This document shows, one piece after another, positions 42,561 through 51,615 of a stretch of 64,000 nt of DNA (position 1 is the stretch's first letter; each line of letters opens with the position of its first letter). Both the position numbers and the translations under genes were made by a program. The notes beneath the pieces are model-generated. The model was not told the DNA's origin. It saw nothing but the letters and a program-made list of their open reading frames with translations, and did not search any database. The stretch comes from Amnibacterium sp. CER49 (GTDB lineage Bacteria > Actinomycetota > Actinomycetes > Actinomycetales > Microbacteriaceae), in the NCBI RefSeq assembly GCF_029846255.1, contig NZ_JARVWQ010000001.1, positions 1,488,001 to 1,552,000 of the forward strand. Direction: 5' to 3'.

Positions 42561-43955
42561 GTGGCTGCAGCGACGAAGAAGCGGATGGGGACGCCGATGG
42601 GCGCCGCGATCGGCGCCGTGACCCTCGGGGCGGTCACCGCCGCGTTCACCATCACGCCCGCCGTCGCCGACGAGCCCACCTACCCGAGCTGGCAGGACGT
42701 CCAGCAGGCGAAGGCCGACGAGGCCGCGAAGAAGGCCGAGGTCGCCCGGATCACGACGATCCTCGGCGACCTGCAGGACAAGGCCGACCGGGCCGGCCGC
42801 ACCGCGCAGATCGCGGCCGAGCGAGCCATCACCGCGAAGGCCGCGGAGGCCGCCGCGCGGCAGCGGCACGACCAGATCGTCGGTGAGGCGAACGCGGCGA
42901 GCGCGAAGGCGCGCACCTCGCGGATGCGCGCGGGTCTCCTCGCCGCGCACATGGCGCGCAGCACCGGCGGGGACCTCTCGGTGAACCTCATGCTGAACGG
43001 CTCGAGCGCGCAGCAGATGCTCTACCAGCTGAGCACGATGTCCGAGATCTCGACCCAGACCGAGGCCATCTACAAGAAGGCCGTCGCCGACGAGAACACG
43101 GCGAAGTCGCTCACCGCGCAGGCTGACGCCGCGGAGGCCGAGCTGCAGCAGCGCTCGCGCGCGGCCGACGCGGCCCTCGCCTCGGCGCAGCAGGCCGCAT
43201 CCGCGGCCCAGGCGGCGGTGACGGAGCAGCAGAAGCACGCCAACCAGCTCGTCGCGCAGCTCGCGAGCCTGCAGAACACCAGCACGCGCGTCGCCGCCCA
43301 GTACGTCGCCGGCGTGCAGCACGCCCGCGACGTCGCCGCGGCGCAGGCCGAGGCGCAGCGCAGGGCCGCGGCCGCGCAGCGGGCAGCGGCGCAGAAGGCC
43401 GCGTCGTCCGGGTCGTCGTCGGGCTCCGGCTCGTCCGGCGGATCCTCATCCGGTGGCTCATCCGGTGGCTCCTCCGGCGGCTCCGGGTCCGGGGGCTCCG
43501 GGTCCGGGGGCTCCTCGGACGGTTCGTCGGGCGGCACCTCCGGCGGGACGTCAGGAGGCCAGGTCTCCGGCGGCAACAGCCAGCAGGCGGCGTCCGCGGT
43601 GGCGTTCGCCCGGGAGCAGGAGGGCGACCCGTACGTCTTCGGGTCGGCCGGTCCGAGCTCCTACGACTGCTCCGGCCTCACCATGGCCGCCTACGGCTCG
43701 GTCGGCATCTCGATCGGTGGCCACTCGACCACCTGGCAGTACCAGCACGCGGCGTCGCTCGGGCAGCTCGTGCCCTACTCGCAGGCGCAGGTCGGCGACC
43801 TCGTCTTCTACAGCGACGGCAGCAGCATCTACCACGTCGCCATCTACTCGGGCAGCGGCATGATGATCGAGGCGCCGTACGCGGGCGTTCCCGTGCGCGA
43901 GGTGGCGGTGCGCAGCTACGACCTCATGTCGATGGTCGCCCGTCCCACCGCCTGA
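42561..43955 (+). CDS. Secreted NlpC/P60 peptidoglycan endopeptidase with coiled coil
   Basis: A 464-residue cell-wall hydrolase of the RipA/p60 type. A signal peptide (to about residue 37, TPAVADEP) is followed by a long Ala-rich coiled coil (about 40-285), a Gly/Ser linker (about 290-335, GGSSGGSSGG) and the C-terminal NlpC/P60 domain: catalytic Cys in SSYDCSGLTM, His in IYHVAIYSG and the third polar residue in the following strand. GTG 42561 has GGGGGGAGGAAG upstream. The coiled coil probably autoinhibits or anchors it to the FtsEX-type divisome as in RipC relatives (inference). Confidence 0.88.
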   Translation: MAAATKKRMGTPMGAAIGAVTLGAVTAAFTITPAVADEPTYPSWQDVQQAKADEAAKKAEVARITTILGDLQDKADRAGRTAQIAAERAITAKAAEAAARQRHDQIVGEANAASAKARTSRMRAGLLAAHMARSTGGDLSVNLMLNGSSAQQMLYQLSTMSEISTQTEAIYKKAVADENTAKSLTAQADAAEAELQQRSRAADAALASAQQAASAAQAAVTEQQKHANQLVAQLASLQNTSTRVAAQYVAGVQHARDVAAAQAEAQRRAAAAQRAAAQKAASSGSSSGSGSSGGSSSGGSSGGSSGGSGSGGSGSGGSSDGSSGGTSGGTSGGQVSGGNSQQAASAVAFAREQEGDPYVFGSAGPSSYDCSGLTMAAYGSVGISIGGHSTTWQYQHAASLGQLVPYSQAQVGDLVFYSDGSSIYHVAIYSGSGMMIEAPYAGVPVREVAVRSYDLMSMVARPTA

Positions 43956-43999
43956 CCTCCACGGACGTCCAGCCCTCTCGCGGTTCCGGAGAAACTCGA

Positions 44000-44037
44000 C
44001 GACACGCCGTCCCGGCGCTCATCTGCACGGCGTGTCG
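44000..44037. terminator. Bidirectional hairpin between NlpC/P60 and ppa
   Basis: CGACACGCCGT (44000-44010) and ACGGCGTGTCG (44027-44037), perfect 11-bp stem, between two convergent genes. Confidence 0.65.
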
Positions 44038-44044
44038 CGGAAGA

Positions 44045-44082
44045 AATCCGGATCCGCGAAAGGAATCCGGATCCGCGAAAGG
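44045..44082. repeat. Exact 19-bp tandem duplication
   Basis: AATCCGGATCCGCGAAAGG occurs twice back to back (44045-44063 and 44064-44082) just beyond the ppa stop. Each unit includes the palindrome CGGATCCG. Copy number may vary between strains. Confidence 0.8.
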
Positions 44083-44093
44083 GCGGACCCGGG

Positions 44094-44594
44094 TCAGGAG
44101 TGGTTCGCGCCCGCGTCCTTCAGGCGGGTGAGGCCCTCCTGCACGATGCGGTCGGCCTCGGCGGCGCCGCCCCAGCCCTCGATGTTCACGAACTTGCCCG
44201 GCTCGAGGTCCTTGTAGCGGGCGAAGAAGTGCTCGAGCTCCTTGCGGGTCTGCTCGGGCACGTCGTCGATGTCCTGGATGTGCTGCCAGCGCGGGTCCTT
44301 GTAGGGCACGGCGATGACCTTGGCGTCCGAGCCGGCCTCGTCGCTCATGTTCAGCACCGCGACCGGACGCACCTTGATGCCGACGCCGGGGAAGACCGGG
44401 TACTCGAGCAGCACGAGCGCGTCGACCGGGTCGCCGTCGAGGCCGAGCGTGTTCTCGAAGAAGCCGTAGTCGACCGGGTAGACGAACGCCGTGAAGAGCA
44501 CGCGGTCGAGGTAGACGCGGCCGGTGACGTGGTCGACCTCGTACTTGTTGCGGCTCCCGCGCGGGATCTCGATCACGACGTCGTAGTCGGCCAT
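44094..44594 (-). CDS. ppa: Inorganic pyrophosphatase (type I)
   Basis: A 166-residue soluble pyrophosphatase hydrolysing PPi to drive biosynthesis. Landmarks: '[18 protein letters not shown]', '[20 protein letters not shown]' containing the D-G-D-P-x-D metal site, '[20 protein letters not shown]' and '[19 protein letters not shown]'. Length is that of bacterial family I enzymes. ATG 44594 lies 47 bp from tilS, with which it shares a palindromic promoter region. Confidence 0.95.
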   Translation of the reverse strand: MADYDVVIEIPRGSRNKYEVDHVTGRVYLDRVLFTAFVYPVDYGFFENTLGLDGDPVDALVLLEYPVFPGVGIKVRPVAVLNMSDEAGSDAKVIAVPYKDPRWQHIQDIDDVPEQTRKELEHFFARYKDLEPGKFVNIEGWGGAAEADRIVQEGLTRLKDAGANHS

Positions 44595-44627
44595 GAGGCG
44601 TCCTCTCGGGTTCGGCTGGAAGCGGCC

Positions 44628-44637
44628 ATAACGTTAT
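44628..44637. promoter_or_regulatory. Palindromic bidirectional -10 for tilS and ppa
   Basis: ATAACGTTAT is a perfect palindrome containing TAACGT on both strands. On the plus strand it sits 6 nt before the tilS ATG (leaderless); on the minus strand it lies about 35 nt before the ppa ATG. Symmetric -10 elements are a known cause of divergent transcription in bacteria. Confidence 0.5.
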
Positions 44638-44640
44638 CGG

Positions 44641-45642
44641 ATGCCGGATCGGCCCCGACTGACGCCCGCGGTCGCCGACGTCCGCCGTGCGGTGCGCGAG
44701 ATCCTGCCCGCGATCCCCGCGGGGGAGGGTGAGGGACCGGAGGCGCTCGTCGCGCTCTCCGGCGGCCCGGACTCGCTGGCGCTCGCCGCGGCGGCCGCCT
44801 TCGAGGGGCCGCGGGCCGGCCGCCGGATCGGCGCGGTGGTCGTCGATCACGCGCTGCAGGAGGGCTCGGCCGCGGTCGCCCGGGCGGCCGCCGACCAGGC
44901 TGGGGCCCTCGGGCTCGCGCCGGTGCTCGTCCGCCAGGTCGAGGTGGGGGACCGGGGAGGTCCGGAGGCGGCGGCGCGGGACGCCCGCCGTGCGGCGCTC
45001 GAGGGCGCACTCGCGGAGACGGGCGCGACCCGGCTCCTGCTCGGGCACACCCTCGACGACCAGGCGGAGACCGTGCTGCTCGGGCTCGCCCGCGGGTCCG
45101 GGCCCGACGCGCTCGCCGGGATGCGCGCGGATTCCCCGCCCTACCTGCGGCCGCTGCTCGCCCTGCCGCGCGCGACGGCCGTGCAGGCGTGCGCCGACCA
45201 GGGGCTCGACCCGTGGACCGACCCGCACAACGCCGATCGCCGCTTCGCCCGGGTGCGCGTGCGGCTCGACGCGCTGCCGGCGCTCGAGTCGGCGCTCGGC
45301 CCCGGTGTCGCCGCCGCGCTCGCCCGCACCGCGGAGCAGCTCCGCGAGGACGCCGCCGCCCTGGACGCGCTCGCCGAGGAGCTCGCGCCCGAGCTCGTCG
45401 AGCTCGCCGAGGGCGGTCTCGCGCTGCCTGCCGACGCGCTCGCGGCGAACCCGGCGGGCCTCGCGCACCGTCTCGTCCGGCTCGCCGTGGAGGGCGAGTT
45501 CGGTACCTCGTTGAGCCGGACGCAGACGCTCGCCGTGATGCGGCTCGCGACGGACTGGCACGGGCAGGGGCCGGTGCACCTCCCCGGCGTTATCGTGGAG
45601 CGCCAGCGCGGGCGCATCGTCTTCCGGGCGGCGCGCCCCTAG
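44641..45642 (+). CDS. tilS: tRNA(Ile)-lysidine synthetase
   Basis: A 333-residue N-type ATP pyrophosphatase that converts C34 of the AUA-reading tRNA-Ile to lysidine. P-loop LSGGPDSLAL, 'VVVDHALQEGSAAVARAAAD' and 'LLLGHTLDDQAETVLLGLAR' are the family motifs. The C-terminal part is the short actinobacterial form. ATG 44641 is preceded by a leaderless promoter. Followed by hpt 15 bp later. Confidence 0.93.
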   Translation: MPDRPRLTPAVADVRRAVREILPAIPAGEGEGPEALVALSGGPDSLALAAAAAFEGPRAGRRIGAVVVDHALQEGSAAVARAAADQAGALGLAPVLVRQVEVGDRGGPEAAARDARRAALEGALAETGATRLLLGHTLDDQAETVLLGLARGSGPDALAGMRADSPPYLRPLLALPRATAVQACADQGLDPWTDPHNADRRFARVRVRLDALPALESALGPGVAAALARTAEQLREDAAALDALAEELAPELVELAEGGLALPADALAANPAGLAHRLVRLAVEGEFGTSLSRTQTLAVMRLATDWHGQGPVHLPGVIVERQRGRIVFRAARP

Positions 45643-45657
45643 ACATGTGGGGGTGCG

Positions 45658-46287
45658 GTGCAGCCGGAGGACGTCGCAGGCGACCTGACGAAGGTGCTCC
45701 ACACGGAGGCCGAGATCCAGGCGCGCATCGCCGAGCTCTGCCGCCGTATCGAGGCCGACGACGCGGCCGCCCTCGACGAGCAGCCGCTGCTCCTCGTCGG
45801 CGTGCTGAAAGGCGCGGTCATGGTGATGGCCGACCTCGCGCGCGAGCTGCGCATCCCGGTCGAGATGGACTGGATGGCGGTCAGCTCCTACGGCTCGAGC
45901 ACGCGCTCGTCGGGCGTCGTGCGGATCCTGAAGGACCTCGACACCGAGCTCGCCGGCCGGCGGGTGCTCATCGTCGAGGACATCATCGACTCCGGGCTCA
46001 CGCTCTCCTGGCTCGTCGAGAACCTCCGCAGCCGCGGGCCGAGGTCGGTCGAGGTGTGCGCGCTGCTGCGCAAGCCCGAGGCGCAGCGCATCGCCGTCGA
46101 CGTCACCTACTGCGGCTTCGACATCCCGGACGAGTTCGTCATCGGCTACGGGCTCGACTACGCGGAGCGGTACCGCAACCTGCGGGCCGTCGGCGTGCTC
46201 GCCCGGCACGTCTACGAGCACGAGGAGACGGACGCCGTCGAGCTCGACGAGCAGGAGGACGGGGGCGTCCCAGCCGGAGAAGGCTGA
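45658..46287 (+). CDS. hpt: Hypoxanthine phosphoribosyltransferase
   Basis: A 209-residue purine-salvage enzyme making IMP/GMP from PRPP. PRPP loop '[18 protein letters not shown]', '[19 protein letters not shown]' and '[20 protein letters not shown]' are typical. GTG at 45658. The acidic C-terminal 15 residues are an extension. tilS-hpt-ftsH is the conserved actinobacterial order. Confidence 0.95.
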   Translation: MQPEDVAGDLTKVLHTEAEIQARIAELCRRIEADDAAALDEQPLLLVGVLKGAVMVMADLARELRIPVEMDWMAVSSYGSSTRSSGVVRILKDLDTELAGRRVLIVEDIIDSGLTLSWLVENLRSRGPRSVEVCALLRKPEAQRIAVDVTYCGFDIPDEFVIGYGLDYAERYRNLRAVGVLARHVYEHEETDAVELDEQEDGGVPAGEG

Positions 46288-46369
46288 ATACACGCCAAGA
46301 GTTACCGGAGCGTGATCGAAGGAGGGCCGCCCAGAGCGAACAGCCGCTACCGCCGGGAATGGGGGGCGT

Positions 46370-46375
46370 TACCCT
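46370..46375 (+). promoter_or_regulatory. -10 element TACCCT of ftsH
   Basis: TACCCT lies 9 nt before the ftsH ATG with no Shine-Dalgarno between; suggests ftsH has its own near-leaderless promoter besides read-through from hpt. Confidence 0.45.
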
Positions 46376-46384
46376 AGCCGGACT

Positions 46385-48403
46385 ATGGACTTCAAGCGAA
46401 TCTTCCGCGGTCCGCTCCTCTATATCGTGATCGCGGTCATCGTGGTGTGGGTGGGCTCGAGCCTGCTCACCGGCTCGGGCTTCCGTCAGGTGCAGACGGA
46501 GCAGGGCCTTCAGCTGCTCAAGGACGGCAAGGTCGCCACCGCGAAGATCGTGGACACCGATCAGCGCGTCGACCTGACGCTGAGCAAGCCGGACCAGGCG
46601 CTCGGCACGCAGGTGCAGTTCTACTACGTCGCGCCGCGCGGCCAGCAGATTGTGAACGCGGTCAACAGCGCGGCACAGAAGTACGGCGTCAAGTACAACG
46701 ACGAGGTGCCGCAGCCCAGCTGGCTGCTGTCGATCGGCTCGTTCCTGCTGCCGCTCATCATCGTCGGCGTCTTCTTCTGGTTCATCATGTCCGGCCTGCA
46801 GGGCGGCGGGAACCGGGTCATGCAGTTCGGCAAGTCGCGGGCCAAGCTGGTGTCGAAGGAGACGCCCAAGGTCACGTTCAACGACGTGGCCGGCTCCGAC
46901 GAGGCCATCGAGGAGCTCGGCGAGATCAAGGACTTCCTCAAGGAGCCCGCGAAGTTCCAGGCGGTCGGTGCCCGCATCCCGAAGGGCGTGCTGCTCTACG
47001 GCCCTCCCGGCACCGGCAAGACGCTGCTCGCCCGCGCGGTCGCGGGTGAGGCGGGCGTGCCGTTCTACTCGATCTCCGGCTCGGACTTCGTCGAGATGTT
47101 CGTCGGTGTCGGCGCGAGCCGCGTCCGTGACCTGTTCGACCAGGCCAAGCAGAACGCCCCGGCCATCATCTTCGTCGACGAGATCGACGCGGTCGGCCGC
47201 CACCGCGGCGCCGGCCTCGGCGGCGGGCACGACGAGCGCGAGCAGACGCTGAACCAGCTGCTCGTCGAGATGGACGGCTTCGACGTCAAGACCAACGTCA
47301 TCCTCATCGCGGCGACGAACCGCCCCGACATCCTCGACCCCGCGCTGCTCCGCCCGGGCCGCTTCGACCGCCAGATCGGCGTCGACGCACCCGACCTCAA
47401 GGGCCGGCAGAAGATCCTCGAGGTGCATTCGAAGGGCAAGCCGCTGGCCGCGGGCGTCGACCTCGAGGTGCTCGCCCGCAAGACGCCGGGCTTCACCGGC
47501 GCCGACCTGGCGAACGTGCTGAACGAGGCGGCCCTGCTCACGGCCCGCAGCAACGCGCAGCTCATCGACAACCGGGCCCTCGACGAGGCCGTCGACCGCG
47601 TCATCGCCGGCCCGCAGCGCCGCAGTCGGGTGATGAAGGACCAGGAGAAGCTCATCACCGCCTACCACGAGGGCGGGCACGCGCTGGTGGCGGCGAGCCT
47701 CAACCACACCGATCCGGTGACGAAGGTGACGATCCTGCCGCGCGGGCGCGCCCTCGGCTACACCATGGTGCTGCCGCTCGAGGACAAGTACTCGGTCACC
47801 CGCAACGAGCTGCTCGACCAGCTCGCCTACGCGATGGGCGGCCGGGTGTCCGAGGAGGTCGTGTTCCACGACCCCACCTCCGGCGCCTCCAACGACATCG
47901 AGAAGGCGACCGACACCGCTCGCCGCATGGTCACCGAGTTCGGCATGAGCGCCATCATCGGCTCCGTCAAGCTCGGGGCCTCGTCCGGGGAGATGTTCCT
48001 CGGTCGCGACATGGGTCACAGCCGCGACTACTCCGAGGAGCTCGCCGAGCAGGTCGACAAGGAGGTGCGCGAGCTCATCGAGAAGGCGCACGACGAGGCG
48101 TACGAGCTCATCACCGCGAACCGCGACGTGCTCGACCGGCTCGCGGCCGCTTTGCTCGAGCAGGAGACGCTCGACCAGAACCAGCTGGCCGAGATCTTCA
48201 AGGACGTGAAGAAGCTGCCGCCGCGGCCCCAGTGGCTCTCGAGCGAGCGTCGTCCGGTCTCCGACCTCCCGGCGGTCGCCGTGCCGCAGCCGAAGGCGCC
48301 GATCGACGCCGGCGCGGTCGACGGCGGCGTCGACTCCGGCGACGGCGCCAAGCCCGAGCGCAAGCGGGCCCCGCGGATCAAGCCGCGGCCGGCCACGGCC
48401 TGA
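46385..48403 (+). CDS. ftsH: ATP-dependent zinc metalloprotease FtsH
   Basis: A 672-residue membrane AAA+ protease. Two membrane helices (about 12-30 and 120-140) flank a small extracytoplasmic domain; then Walker A GPPGTGKT (about 206), pore loop [16 protein letters not shown], Walker B '[12 protein letters not shown]', arginine-finger region '[17 protein letters not shown]', and the zinc-protease motif HEGGH (about 427) with the third ligand in the following helices. The C-terminal 50 residues are a Pro/Lys-rich disordered tail. It degrades membrane and regulatory proteins. Confidence 0.96.
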   Translation: MDFKRIFRGPLLYIVIAVIVVWVGSSLLTGSGFRQVQTEQGLQLLKDGKVATAKIVDTDQRVDLTLSKPDQALGTQVQFYYVAPRGQQIVNAVNSAAQKYGVKYNDEVPQPSWLLSIGSFLLPLIIVGVFFWFIMSGLQGGGNRVMQFGKSRAKLVSKETPKVTFNDVAGSDEAIEELGEIKDFLKEPAKFQAVGARIPKGVLLYGPPGTGKTLLARAVAGEAGVPFYSISGSDFVEMFVGVGASRVRDLFDQAKQNAPAIIFVDEIDAVGRHRGAGLGGGHDEREQTLNQLLVEMDGFDVKTNVILIAATNRPDILDPALLRPGRFDRQIGVDAPDLKGRQKILEVHSKGKPLAAGVDLEVLARKTPGFTGADLANVLNEAALLTARSNAQLIDNRALDEAVDRVIAGPQRRSRVMKDQEKLITAYHEGGHALVAASLNHTDPVTKVTILPRGRALGYTMVLPLEDKYSVTRNELLDQLAYAMGGRVSEEVVFHDPTSGASNDIEKATDTARRMVTEFGMSAIIGSVKLGASSGEMFLGRDMGHSRDYSEELAEQVDKEVRELIEKAHDEAYELITANRDVLDRLAAALLEQETLDQNQLAEIFKDVKKLPPRPQWLSSERRPVSDLPAVAVPQPKAPIDAGAVDGGVDSGDGAKPERKRAPRIKPRPATA

Positions 48404-48416
48404 CCCACGGCCACGA

Positions 48417-48448
48417 CCGCGTGCAGGTGCTCCGGCACCTGCACGCGG
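48417..48448 (+). terminator. Perfect 14-bp hairpin with UNCG-type loop after ftsH
   Basis: CCGCGTGCAGGTGC (48417-48430), loop TCCG, GCACCTGCACGCGG (48435-48448). C(UCCG)G belongs to the extra-stable UNCG tetraloops. It begins 14 bp after ftsH and probably ends or processes its transcript; no U-tract. Confidence 0.65.
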
Positions 48449-48474
48449 AACGGTGTGAGAGAGGTGAGGACCCG

Positions 48475-48945
48475 GTGCAGCGCACGAGCATCCCTCGACT
48501 GATCGCGCTCGCCCTCGTCGGCGCGGTCGTCTCCTGGCTCGGCCAGATGGCGCTCGCCGCCGGCGGCTCGCCGACGCTCGTGGCGCCGGTGACGCTGTCG
48601 GTCGTGCTCTTCGGCATCGCCGCGCTCCTGATCGGGCTCGGCTGGCCAATCCGCCAGATGATGCACGGCAAGCGCACCCGCCGCATCGATCCCTTCGTCG
48701 CCATGCGCGTGGTCGTGTTCTCGAAGGCGTCGAGCCTCACGGGCGCGCTGCTCACGGGTGCCGCCGCGGGCTTCGTGCTCTACGCCCTCACCCGCGCGGC
48801 CGTGCCCGCCGGTCTCTGGCCCGACGTGCTCGCCCTCGTCGCGGCCTTCGTGCTCGCGGTCGCGGGCCTTCTCGTCGAGGGCTGGTGCCGCATCCCGCCC
48901 GAGGACCACGAGGCGGCGCCGGACCAGGTGATGGAGCGCCGGTGA
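48475..48945 (+). CDS. DUF3180 membrane protein
   Basis: A 156-residue actinobacterial membrane protein of the DUF3180 family with four helices: 'LIALALVGAVVSWLGQMALA', 'LVAPVTLSVVLFGIAALLIG', then the conserved 'RRIDPFVAMRVVVFSKASSL' (Pro-x-x-A-x-R and K-A-S) and two more helices. GTG 48475 follows AGGTGAGG. In relatives this gene ends a folE-folP-folB-folK block after ftsH; here it follows ftsH directly. Confidence 0.87.
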   Translation: MQRTSIPRLIALALVGAVVSWLGQMALAAGGSPTLVAPVTLSVVLFGIAALLIGLGWPIRQMMHGKRTRRIDPFVAMRVVVFSKASSLTGALLTGAAAGFVLYALTRAAVPAGLWPDVLALVAAFVLAVAGLLVEGWCRIPPEDHEAAPDQVMERR

Positions 48946-49451
48946 CCCTCGAGGCGCCCCGGCGTCCCCGTCGGCGCGGTCTCGACGCCGGCATCTCCGG
49001 CTGGCACCGGGTGTCGTCGAGGCTCCTCGCCGTCGAGGTGACCGGCATCCTGCTCGCCGGGCTCGTCGGCGTCGCCGTGGGGGTCGGGGTCGGCTTCGCG
49101 AACCCGACCGCGGGCTGGGTGCTCGGCGGCGCGGTCGCCGTCGTCACGATGATCCGTCTCGTCATCGCCCGCGCCCGTGTCCGGTCGATCGGCTACGTGC
49201 TCCGCGACGACGACCTGGTGCTCCGCCGCGGCATCCTCTACTCGCGCCTCGTCGCGGTGCCGTACGGGCGCATGCAGCTCGTCGACGTCACCCGTGGACC
49301 GGTCGCCCGCCTGCTCGGGCTCGCCGAGCTGCGGCTCGTGACCGCGGCGGCCACCTCGGCCGTCACGATCCCGGGGCTCCCCGAGGCGGTCGCCGCCGAG
49401 CTGCGGGACCGGCTCATCGAGCGCGCCGAGGAACGGCGCGTGGGACTCTGA
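48942..49451 (+). CDS. Bacterial PH-domain membrane protein (YdbS-like)
   Basis: A 169-residue protein with two N-terminal helices (about 32-75) and a bacterial PH domain type 2: 'IGYVLRDDDLVLRRGILYSR', 'LVAVPYGRMQLVDVTRGPVA' and 'LRLVTAAATSAVTIPGL'. GTG overlaps the DUF3180 stop (GTGA). YdbS/YdbT pairs are linked to protection against certain antimicrobials in Bacillus; the role here is unknown. Confidence 0.87.
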   Translation: MTLEAPRRPRRRGLDAGISGWHRVSSRLLAVEVTGILLAGLVGVAVGVGVGFANPTAGWVLGGAVAVVTMIRLVIARARVRSIGYVLRDDDLVLRRGILYSRLVAVPYGRMQLVDVTRGPVARLLGLAELRLVTAAATSAVTIPGLPEAVAAELRDRLIERAEERRVGL

Positions 49452-49456
49452 CCGGC

Positions 49457-50908
49457 ATGCCGGCCGCCCCGGGCGGCCAGTACCTCGACGGCGCCTGGCA
49501 CCGCCTGCACCCCGCCACCCCGCTGCTGCGCGGCGGCATCGGGTTGCTCGCCGTGCTGCTCTGGCTCGGCGCGAACCTCCGCGAACGGCTCGTCGCCCTC
49601 GTCTTCGGCCTGCCGGACAGCGGCGGCGACCCGCTCGACGCGCTCTCGCGCCACCACCTGCTCGGCATCGGCGCGCTCATCGTCGCCGGGGTGCTCGTCG
49701 TCGGCATCGTGCTCTTCTGGTTCGCGTGGCGGGCGAGCACGTTCCGCATCGACGGCGAGGCGGTCACCGTGCGGCACGGCATCCTGCTGCGCACCACCCG
49801 CACGGCGAAGCTCGACCGCATCCAGGGCGTCACGATCTCCCGTCCGCTGTTCGCGCGCCTCGTCGGCGCGGCCCGGGTCGAGCTCGACGTCGCGGGCCAC
49901 GACGCGAACGTGCGCCTCGAGTACCTCTCGAGCGGCGCCGCCGAGGAGCTCCGCCGCGACGTGCTGCGGCTCGCCTCGGGTCAGCGGCAGGCGGTCGCCG
50001 AGCAGCCCGCCGCTGAGGCGGGGGTCCCGATCCTCGCCATCGGTCCCGGTCGCGCGCTCGGCTCGGTGCTGCTGTCGGAGCCGACCCTCATCGTCGTGCT
50101 CGTCACCGCGATCGGCATCCCCGTGCTCACCGCCGTCGGCGCGGCGCCGGCCGCGGGGATCTCCCTCGGTCCGCTGCTCATCGCGGCGGTCACGGTGGCC
50201 GCCCGCCGCACCGCCCGGAACCTGCGGTACTCGGTGACCGCCACGCCGGACGGCGTGCGCATCGGCGCGGGCATCCTCAGCACGAGCAACGAGGCCGTGC
50301 CGCCGGGCCGCATCCACGCGGTCCGCATCGAGCAGCCGCTGCTGTGGCGCCCTGCCGGCTGGTGGCGCGTGTCGGTCAACCGCGCGGGCCGCATCGGCGG
50401 CCGCCGCAACGCCGAGCTCGAACGCTCGATCGCGCCGGTCGCGTCCCGGGAGGAGGTGCTCGCCCTCGTGCCGCACCTCGTGCCCGGTCTCGCCGCGGCG
50501 GGGGCGGTGCTCGCCGCCGGTCTCACCGGGCGCGGGCACGACGAGGACTTCGTGCCCGCGCCGCGCCGGGCCCGCTGGCTGCGGCCCCTCGCCTGGCGGC
50601 GCACCGGGTTCCTCGTCACCGACGGCGCCGTGCTGCTCCGCGGCGGCTTCCTGCGTCGGCACCTCACGATCGTGCCCGAGGCCCGCATCCAGAGCGTCGC
50701 CCTGCACCAGGGGCCCGCCGAGCGGCTGCTCGGCGTCGCGACCATCGAGCCGCACGTCGTCCACGGTCCCGTCCGCACCCGCCTCGGGCTCATCGACGAG
50801 CCGCGGGCGGTGGCCCTCTTCGTGCAGCTCGACGTGGAGGGGCAGCAGGCGCGCTCGGCCGACACCTCCCACCGCTGGGCCGCGAGCGTCGAGGAGGCAC
50901 CGGCGTGA
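49457..50908 (+). CDS. Bacterial PH-domain membrane protein (YdbT-like)
   Basis: A 483-residue partner of the preceding gene with three PH-type-2 domains, each marked by an R-x-G-I-L or related hairpin ('VRHGILLRTTRTAKLDRIQG', 'VRIGAGILSTSNEAVPPGRI', 'LLRGGFLRRHLTIVPEARIQ'), separated by membrane helix pairs (about 25-90, 195-240, and a weaker pair near 340). Starts 5 bp after the YdbS-like stop. Confidence 0.87.
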   Translation: MPAAPGGQYLDGAWHRLHPATPLLRGGIGLLAVLLWLGANLRERLVALVFGLPDSGGDPLDALSRHHLLGIGALIVAGVLVVGIVLFWFAWRASTFRIDGEAVTVRHGILLRTTRTAKLDRIQGVTISRPLFARLVGAARVELDVAGHDANVRLEYLSSGAAEELRRDVLRLASGQRQAVAEQPAAEAGVPILAIGPGRALGSVLLSEPTLIVVLVTAIGIPVLTAVGAAPAAGISLGPLLIAAVTVAARRTARNLRYSVTATPDGVRIGAGILSTSNEAVPPGRIHAVRIEQPLLWRPAGWWRVSVNRAGRIGGRRNAELERSIAPVASREEVLALVPHLVPGLAAAGAVLAAGLTGRGHDEDFVPAPRRARWLRPLAWRRTGFLVTDGAVLLRGGFLRRHLTIVPEARIQSVALHQGPAERLLGVATIEPHVVHGPVRTRLGLIDEPRAVALFVQLDVEGQQARSADTSHRWAASVEEAPA

Positions 50909-51615
50909 CCGCGGCCGGGCGCCTCGGCGTGGGCATCCTCGGCGCCGGCCGCGTCGGCCCGGTGCTCGGCGCCGCGCTCGCGGGAGCGGGGCACGCGCTC
51001 GTCGGCGTCGCGGCCGTCTCCGACGCGAGCCGGGACCGCGCGGAGGCGCTGCTGCCGGGCGCCCCGCGGCTCGACCCGCCGGTGCTCGTCGAGCGCAGCG
51101 AGCTCGTCCTGATCGCCGTGCCGGACCTCGAGCTGCCTGGCCTCGTGCGCGGCCTCGCCGATGTCGGCGCCTGGGTGCCAGGGCAGCTCGTCGTGCACAC
51201 CGCTCCCGGCAGCGGCGTCGACGTGCTCCGCCCCGCGGCGGCGGCCGGCGCGATCCCGCTCGCGCTCTCGCCCGCGATGGCGTTCACCGGCACGAGCATC
51301 GACCTCGCCCGGCTCCGCGAGGCGTGGTGCGCGGTCACCGCCCCGGCACCGGTGCTGCCGATCGGGCAGGCGCTCGCCGTCGAGATGGGCTGCGAACCCA
51401 TCGTCGTCGCCGAGGGCGACCGACCGGCGTGGGCCGCGGCGCTCAGCACGGTCGCCGCGCCGCTCGAGGACGCCGTGCGCCGTGCGTCCGGGCTGCTCGC
51501 CGGGCTCGGCATCGACCAGCCCGACCGGGTGCTCGGTCCCGTCGCGCGATCGGCCCTCGAGCGCGCGCTCGTCGCCGCCCGCGGCGTCCGGCCGGAACCG
51601 AAGGAGGAAGCGTGA
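50905..51615 (+). CDS. Rossmann-like/DUF2520 NAD(P)-binding protein
   Basis: A 236-residue protein with an N-terminal Rossmann fold ('GVGILGAGRVGPVLGAAL' glycine motif) similar to ProC/6-phosphogluconate dehydrogenase-type enzymes, then 'LVLIAVPDLELPGLVRGLAD' and 'PLALSPAMAFTGTSIDLARL', and the DUF2520 helical domain. GTG overlaps the upstream stop and its own stop overlaps panC, so it is in the pantothenate operon; a role near ketopantoate reduction is possible but unproven. Confidence 0.82.
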   Translation: MTAAGRLGVGILGAGRVGPVLGAALAGAGHALVGVAAVSDASRDRAEALLPGAPRLDPPVLVERSELVLIAVPDLELPGLVRGLADVGAWVPGQLVVHTAPGSGVDVLRPAAAAGAIPLALSPAMAFTGTSIDLARLREAWCAVTAPAPVLPIGQALAVEMGCEPIVVAEGDRPAWAAALSTVAAPLEDAVRRASGLLAGLGIDQPDRVLGPVARSALERALVAARGVRPEPKEEA

